Positions 59,491-64,000 of a DNA stretch of 64,000 nucleotides are shown here, piece after piece. Position 1 is the stretch's first letter. Each line of letters starts with the position of its first letter. Origin of the DNA: Istiophorus platypterus. Its lineage: Eukaryota > Chordata > Actinopteri > Istiophoriformes > Istiophoridae. The DNA is taken from assembly GCA_016859345.1 (NCBI GenBank), contig CM029121.1, forward strand, positions 28,546,027-28,610,026, in the 5' to 3' direction. The position numbers and the translations under genes were made by a program. The notes under the pieces are model-generated. The model worked only from the letters and a program-made list of their open reading frames with translations. It had not been told where the DNA came from and ran no database searches.

Positions 59491-60952
59491 TACTACTGTT
59501 ACTACTACTGCTACTACTACTACTGCTGCTACCACTACTACTACCACTACTACTACTGCTATTACTATTACTACTGATAAAACTGATAAAACTAAATATT
59601 TTTCCTCTTCATATGTCTGGTTTTCATAGTTTTCTATCACATAAAACACAGAACAAAATAGAACTAAATATGTTTGATATTTTGTCCTGAAAAATGAAAA
59701 ACAACAATGAATCAATTATCAAAACAGACTCAATTCATTGACAAATAATATCAGTATTTCAACGCACTCACTTCGATTCATCCATCAATAGGGAACACAT
59801 TATAAAAGGAGGTTTTGAACAAGTGACTACTGATGTCCACCAAAGGACAAAGCGTGAACCTCAACTGACACTGGACACTGATTGACTCTCAACTGGCCAT
59901 ATTGTACAATCTTACAAAAAGCTTCACAGGTCCTACAGAGGTTTTTTCATGTGCAGGAACATTAAGAATTATCCTGTTTTAAAAAGTTAATTTTGTTCGT
60001 GGAATAATGAAGAATAACCTAATATATCATTAAAGTGTAAATATAGACAGAAGGATGAATTAACAGGAAACTGAACTCTGCTGCTGGTGGACAAGGTTCT
60101 TCTAAGAACCCAGATAATGAGGAGAATTCAGCTCCATGCTGACGAGAACAGAAGGAAAAGATTTTCAGAGACCGTGAATCGCATCAGCGTCTGTTTGTTC
60201 ACAGAAAAAAAAAAAAGGAATGGTACATAACATCAGAAAAAATGTTCAAATGAGAATAATTTACTAAAACTACTCTGTTCTTCAGCTGATGTGTTATCAT
60301 TAGTATCATTATTATTATTGTTGTTGTTGTTGTTGTTTTTGTTGTTATTGTTAATATTATTATTATCAGACCTCTGCAGTTCTACGACTTAAAAGAGGTT
60401 TTACAAGTTTGATAAATTGTTTTGATTCTCTAGTTTTGAGAAGCCAGAGGAAAAGTGAAGGATTTTTCCTTTTATCTCTCAGTAAGTCCAAAATGTTATT
60501 TTTAGTACTTGAATAAATAAGTGTCCAGGTCTGTACTGACTCAGCTTCGGCAGGTAAGCACCTCGCTGCCCTCGTCTCTGTCTCCGCTCATGTTGTCTGA
60601 AAGCTATGCCACGTCTCAGCCCGTCCCTCTCTAGCAGCACAGCAGGAATGTCAAACTGGACATTTTCCAGCTCTGTGGCAGCTTCATAACATGGAGAAAC
60701 TGTTCAGCACCAGAGTCCCTAGTAGCGGGAGTAAAACAACAGACAGACTTAAACTGGGTTGGTCCTCCTCACCACAGGTATGCGCCGTCCTCTGCCTCCT
60801 GGCGAGGGCTCTTCTCCATTGAAGTTTTCAGGTGTGTTGCTCCAGTTGTTCTCTGTGTTTGTCTGCAGGCTGTAAACTTTCTTTAATGAATGGGAAGGTT
60901 TGGAGGGGAGGAGGAACCCGTCTGCGCCTGCAGACACTCCCAGCGTCGCCAC
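47190..60952 (-). CDS. glsl: Glutaminase-like ankyrin protein lacking catalytic residues (glsl-type)
   Basis: Twenty-one exons in transcript order: 60952-60773, 59392-59299, 58759-58707, 58378-58282, 57516-57378, 57141-57075, 56610-56498, 56093-55964, 55613-55546, 54350-54187, 53805-53747, 53286-53245, 53126-53068, 52849-52783, 52699-52649, 51747-51571, 50743-50612, 49437-49345, 49245-49184, 48358-48218 and 47268-47190. All phases join, giving 688 aa. Landmarks of human GLS are kept: SDPRLREC, RFVIPDFSTFT, WGLSICTVDGQR, VHRYVG, GAIVTSSLL, EVTCESGAAMAASLANGG and the ankyrin block ALHVAAAEGHTEVIRFLLE. The residues matching the GLS active site are all changed (see the catalytic exon entry), so glutamine hydrolysis is not expected. 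The order and spacing of domains are otherwise those of GLS. The symbol is my best match to the fish 'glutaminase like' gene and is less certain than the family. Confidence 0.88.
48218..48358 (-). other. glsl: Ankyrin-repeat exon of the glutaminase-like gene
   Basis: Encodes VDYDGRSALHVAAAEGHTEV followed by IRFLLENSGANPALKD, a canonical ankyrin repeat equivalent to the one at the C-terminus of GLS. The final exon (47268-47190) adds a shortened second repeat, RWGSSPLQEARRHNRDSAVQ, and ends RGVM. Confidence 0.88.
48880..49025. repeat. Dispersed teleost repeat, GGTGGCGCTGG family
   Basis: AACCAAGTACTGGACACGTT and GTGACCTGATGGTGGCGCTG match 34420-34445 closely. It is intronic in the glutaminase-like gene. 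Confidence 0.65.
49438..50611 (-). other. Intron of the glutaminase-like gene
   Basis: AT-rich DNA with a pyrimidine-rich stretch at about 49560-49900. No exon or recognisable element. Confidence 0.4.
50750..50807. repeat. CA microsatellite next to an acceptor
   Basis: This CACACACG array begins 7 bp upstream, in transcript sense, of the exon starting at 50743. Confidence 0.9.
51748..52648 (-). other. Intron with a dispersed repeat
   Basis: A GATTAATCGATTA-type fragment lies at 52125-52275 (TTGTTTATATCGATTAATAA, then CCAGCTCCTCAAATGTGTAT). Nothing else was recognised. Confidence 0.5.
53517..53735. repeat. GGAT/GATGGATGAGT minisatellite
   Basis: GATG-based tetranucleotide repeats with periodic GAGTGATG begin about 12 bp after the donor of the exon ending at 53747 (minus strand). 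Confidence 0.9.
54187..54350 (-). other. glsl: Exon 10: degenerate SxxK catalytic segment
   Basis: This exon encodes residues 315-368. It aligns without gaps to human GLS from the R of DGQR to VHRYVG. The nucleophile Ser286 falls on Glu328 and the base Lys289 on Trp331. In later exons Asn335 falls on Glu377, Glu381 on Ser426, Asn388 on Leu433, Tyr414 on Met459, Tyr466 on Lys511 and Val484 on Thr529. Human numbering is from memory. The exon is in frame on both sides and has no stop. Confidence 0.85.
54351..54500. repeat. Exact 60-bp tandem duplication
   Basis: Positions 54361-54420 and 54421-54480 are identical, and a third partial copy follows. It lies directly upstream, in transcript sense, of the exon starting at 54350 and supplies its pyrimidine tract. 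Confidence 0.95.
54501..55545 (-). other. Intron of the glutaminase-like gene
   Basis: No exon or mobile element was recognised in this stretch. Confidence 0.4.
58768..59011 (+). repeat. Purine-rich GGGGAGGAGAGG block
   Basis: About 245 bp of almost pure purine on + . On the transcribed sense strand it is a pure pyrimidine tract ending at the CAG acceptor of the exon starting at 58759. Confidence 0.95.
59450..59577. repeat. (ACT)n trinucleotide array
   Basis: About 125 bp of CTACTACTAC with CAC and CTG variants lie 58 bp upstream, in transcript sense, of the exon starting at 59392. It yields a spurious poly-Val frame on minus. Confidence 0.95.
59578..60772 (-). other. First intron of the glutaminase-like gene
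   Basis: It contains an ATT/GTT simple repeat at 60309-60365. No exon was recognised. Confidence 0.4.
60773..60952 (-). other. glsl: Exon 1 of the glutaminase-like gene
   Basis: The ATG at 60952-60950 opens a 60-residue exon beginning MATLGVSAGADGFLLPSKPS that ends at a GTGAGG donor. It is acidic to neutral and lacks the Arg-rich amphipathic presequence of mitochondrial glutaminases. The next exon supplies a basic stretch, RRKWRKRYGG. Confidence 0.75.
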
Positions 60953-62414
60953 TGTGGTTCACGCAGCTGTAGCACAGTTTAACAACAGCTGAGAAATGAA
61001 GGGGATACGGAGTTAGCTAAACAAAAATAAAACTGCAGCACAGCCTGAGCACAAAGAAAACCCTTCACATATCATGTGTACAAAGGGATTAAACGAAGCT
61101 AGAGCAAAAAGCAATTAGTCCATTAATTGATTAATAAAATAATCTGCATCTATCTTCATAATCCAACAATCATTTAAGCAATTTTCATGCAAAAATTTAA
61201 AAAATTCCTTTTTTCATCCTTTCAAATATTAAAGTTTTCTTGCTTTTCTCTGTTTGGATCATTGTAAAGTGAATTTTTTTTTTCTTAAATTTTGGACTTT
61301 TGGATGTTTGATCAAACAGAACAAGACATTTCAAACCTTGTACTTGGAAAAGCAGATTAATCAATTACTCAAATCTAAATAATAACAAAGATTAAACCAA
61401 ATAAGAGACTTTCCAATGATTTACAAGGACAGAGATTTATCAGCGGTCAGAGTTAGGAAGCTGAGAATTAAAGAATTAAAGGGTCAGTACATTTCTTACT
61501 CATCTCTGGTGGTGTCTAATCCTGCTGACATTATTATTCAGGTTTGAAGCTGGAGATGCCTCCACCTAAACTCAGCGGAGATGGATGAAATTTATCATCC
61601 TTGCAGCATTGAAAACTTAACTGGTTACTCAGAAACATCCTCAGATGTTTGGCATAACACAGAAAAAAAAAAAAACTAACAAACGTATATATTCTTATCT
61701 AAGTTCAATTTTGAATGTACGGCCTGCACTTGTAATGGAGCATTTTTAAATTGTTGTATAGGTACTTTTACTTGGGTAATGGGGCTTCTTTCATCCCTGG
61801 GCTTGTTCCAGACATTGTTTGACCCAGTTCAAAGTTTCTAGTAAGTCTGAAGACTGGATCTTTTTCTTGACTCTGATCTTTTTCTTGACTCTGACATCTT
61901 AAACAGCTCAACAAGATGATATAAGACCAGATCTCAGACCTTTGACTTAACTATGAGTAGTTAAACCAAGGTGAAGAAATACTAAGAACACTAGTTATTA
62001 TATTACTGTAATATAATTATTAATACATTAATGTGAACATCACTGTAATGTAACAGCTGGTAAAGGTGAAGTTAATTTCTATAGATTGGTGGGTAGTTAG
62101 TTAATTTCCCCTGATGATCAATAAAGTCTTATCTTACCCGAAAATAACACATCATCATTAATGTGTTCATTATATTTCGTATAATTGAATCTCCAAAGTA
62201 ACAAAGTAAAAGTTAATACACAAATATAGGCCTGAAAAAAAACCCATCTGAAATGTATTGGAATACAAGTATAAAGTATTACAGTAAAGTAAAAATACCA
62301 ATTAAAATAAATACAAATACTATTCAACAAATTCACTCGCTGATGTTAGGATTTTTCAATGTCTTCATTGAGGCTTTTACGATGAGAAACGTGATGGGAA
62401 GTTTCATTTTGAAA
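60953..62414. other. Divergent intergenic region
   Basis: It separates the starts of the minus-strand glutaminase-like gene and the plus-strand C15orf40 homolog. It contains a GATTAATCGATTA-type repeat at 61105-61345 and a TACTTGAGTA-type fragment at 61725-61795. No promoter elements were identified on the glutaminase side. Confidence 0.5.
61105..61345. repeat. Dispersed teleost repeat, GATTAATCGATTA-type family
   Basis: Carries TTAGTCCATTAATTGATTAA, TTGCTTTTCTCTGTTTGGATC and CAAACAGAACAAGACATTTC, the conserved blocks of this family in order. It is among the better-preserved copies. Confidence 0.7.
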
Positions 62415-62424
62415 AGCGGAAGTT
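62415..62424 (+). promoter_or_regulatory. ETS-type promoter motif of the C15orf40 homolog
   Basis: AGCGGAAGTT is a GABPA/ETS consensus, common near start sites of housekeeping and mitochondrial genes. It sits 81 bp before the chosen ATG and at the edge of a CpG-rich stretch. Confidence 0.45.
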
Positions 62425-62495
62425 ACAATATTTACATGGTTAGCATTTCTGGCCTGGCTAAGCTAAAAGCTAGCAGGCTAACGGGCAGCAGGTGG

Positions 62496-63536
62496 ATGTT
62501 TCCCCGCTCGGGTTCACCTGTAGCCGGTGTTTTCATTAGGTCATTTAAACCGTTTCAGTCTTTCAGACCAGCACCGTTAAACCGTGTCTGTGACGCCGGC
62601 GGTCCGGTACCCGTCCTCCCCCGGTGGTCCACCCCGCCTCCTCCCCTCGGTGACGCCGGTATCAGCCGCTACTCTTCGAACAGACACATGCCCAAAAAAG
62701 AGAAAGCGGTGAGTTAATAAACCGTCCAATGTGTGTCTACACTGCTGGTTCCGAACCCAGCGGCAGGTTCTGAATAATAGGTGAAGTAAAAGTGTAAAGA
62801 GGAATAAAACGAGCGGGGATCTGACACTGGGCCACATCTCAGAGTGAACGAATGATCCAGCGGGTCAGTACCGTGTATCGTCCCCCTCCAGGTGAGAGGA
62901 CTCCAGGCTGCCGGCGCCGGAGCAGCGGAGCCCGGAGCCCCGGGTCCGGTGGCCCGGGACAAGAGTGGCGCCGTCACCATCACGGTGAAGGCGAAGCCCG
63001 GCGCCAAACACAGCGGCATCACGGGTGAGTTGTCCTGTGTTTTAACGTGTCACAGCTGAGCTCGTCACATTTAATTATAAAGGCAAAGAAAACTTTGTAA
63101 AAATAAACCGCTTCTCTTCTTCATCTCCTGTAGAAGTGTCTGCAGAGGCGGTGGGAGTCTCCATCGCAGCGCCACCTACCGACGGAGAAGCGAACACCGA
63201 GCTCATTCGCTTCCTGGCTGAAGTCCTGGACCTGAAGAAAAGTCACTTATCTCTGGACAAGGTTCCTGAAACCCCCGGACTTATTATTTTATCTCCTCCA
63301 CCTCCTTTATCCTGGAGGAACACCTCCTGAACCCGACTCCTTCCCTTTCTTCATCCTCGCTTTGTAAACCTTTGTTATTCTTACCGCTCCACCAGCTTCC
63401 TCCTTCCTCCGTTTACCTCCTGTTTCCTTTCTCTCGTCTCCTTCAGGGCTCCAGGTCCAGGGACAAGCTCATCAGAGTGGACTCCTCCCTCAGTCTGGAG
63501 GAGGTGTTGAGGAGGCTCAGACAGGCTGCAGGCTGA
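62496..63536 (+). CDS. C15orf40 homolog, UPF0235/DUF167 protein
   Basis: Four exons, 62496-62708, 62892-63024, 63134-63261 and 63447-63536 (TGA), join in phase to give 187 aa from the chosen ATG. The body matches human C15orf40: MPKK near the exon 1 end, VTITVKAKPGAKHSGIT, EAVGVSIAAPPTDGEANTEL, and GSRSRDKLIRVDSSLSLEEV. DUF167 proteins are small and conserved from bacteria to man, with no firm biochemical role known. The ATG at 62496 (MFPRSGSPVAGVFIRSFKPF) gives a basic, Ser-rich leader like a mitochondrial presequence. The ATGs at 62436 and 62688 (MPKK) are alternatives. The gene is head-to-head with the glutaminase-like gene. Confidence 0.93.
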
Positions 63537-63915
63537 CGGGAGGGACAGAGGAGGTGGACGGGACGGGACCTAAAATATGAGGTTTTATGCTAAAATGTAA
63601 ATGTGTCTGTTCAGGCTGCTCATGGAAAGTAAAGTTGTTGCTGTTCATTTTAATGTTTACATCACTGACTCTATTGTACTTTTCCCCATAGGGTTTCACA
63701 ACAGGACCACGACCAGAAGAATCAGAACATCACCGTGGAAACGGACCGGTCCAGGAGGAACATCCATCCCTGGTACCACTGGACAGGAGAGGACGCCTGT
63801 CTGTCCGATCATAGACCAGACATGACATTTATACGTCGGAACGTCTGAAGTGAATCGTGAAAAAGTGTTTTTTGTATGGATCGCTGTCATATGGTTAAAT
63901 TAAATGTTGACAACC

Positions 63916-63921
63916 AATAAA
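63916..63921 (+). terminator. Polyadenylation signal AATAAA
   Basis: A canonical AATAAA lies 380 bp after the C15orf40-homolog stop codon, followed by a T-rich and GT-containing stretch. Confidence 0.65.
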
Positions 63922-64000
63922 CAGACAATGTTTCTCTCTATAACATTGCATATTTTATCCTACAGGATGTTTGGGATCTGACGTGACAAGATCTTACGGG

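Noticed and set aside
59302..59715. 137-aa minus-strand frame with a poly-Val run
   Set aside because: The Val run is the ACT array. The real exon 59299-59392 is read in a different frame (RTPSLRRKWRK).
1..64000. tRNA, rRNA, CRISPR or bacterial-type operon features
   Set aside because: Scanning for tRNA B-box-like words and regular direct-repeat/spacer patterns gave nothing credible; tandem arrays here lack unique spacers, and the gene structure is vertebrate.

Overview
This window looks like nuclear DNA from a spiny-rayed (percomorph) teleost fish. The genes have many short exons with GT/AG introns, CA/GT microsatellites are very dense, and several dispersed repeats typical of percomorph introns are present. 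The protein fragments read as vertebrate. I assembled four protein-coding genes by following exon phases by eye. Three are complete and one enters from the left edge without its first exon.

Layout: (1) about 3.4-13.0 kb, + strand, GRAMD2A (GRAM-domain membrane protein), ten exons including the stop, 5' exon not found. (2) 18.4-41.5 kb, - strand, PRR5L (mTORC2-associated Protor-2), eight coding exons giving 341 aa, plus a CpG-rich 5' untranslated exon near 41.2-41.5 kb. GRAMD2A and PRR5L are convergent. (3) 47.2-60.95 kb, - strand, a 21-exon glutaminase-family gene with ankyrin repeats, 688 codons with every phase closing. (4) 62.5-63.5 kb, + strand, the C15orf40/UPF0235 (DUF167) gene, four exons, divergent from the glutaminase-like gene.

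The most notable object is the glutaminase-like gene. Its reading frame is intact and family landmarks are kept. However, every catalytic or substrate-binding residue I could align from human GLS is replaced, including the SxxK nucleophile/base pair. It reads as a maintained pseudoenzyme, and it also lacks an obvious mitochondrial presequence.

The rest is introns, untranslated regions and intergenic DNA. These hold microsatellites and minisatellites (a 7-bp satellite at 45.9-46.6 kb, a 29-30 bp satellite at 40.7 kb, a long pyrimidine block at 9.8-10.5 kb, a purine block at 58.8-59.0 kb), a reverse-transcriptase fragment of a non-LTR retrotransposon at 5.36-5.58 kb, and several dispersed repeat families. 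There are two unusual symmetric sequences: a perfect 30-bp palindrome centred on GTCACGTGAC at 27.28 kb and a 60-nt near-perfect hairpin at 32.03 kb. I saw no rRNA, tRNA or CRISPR. The genes share no pathway operon-style; mTORC2 (PRR5L), ER contact sites (GRAMD2A) and glutaminase family biology are only neighbours here.
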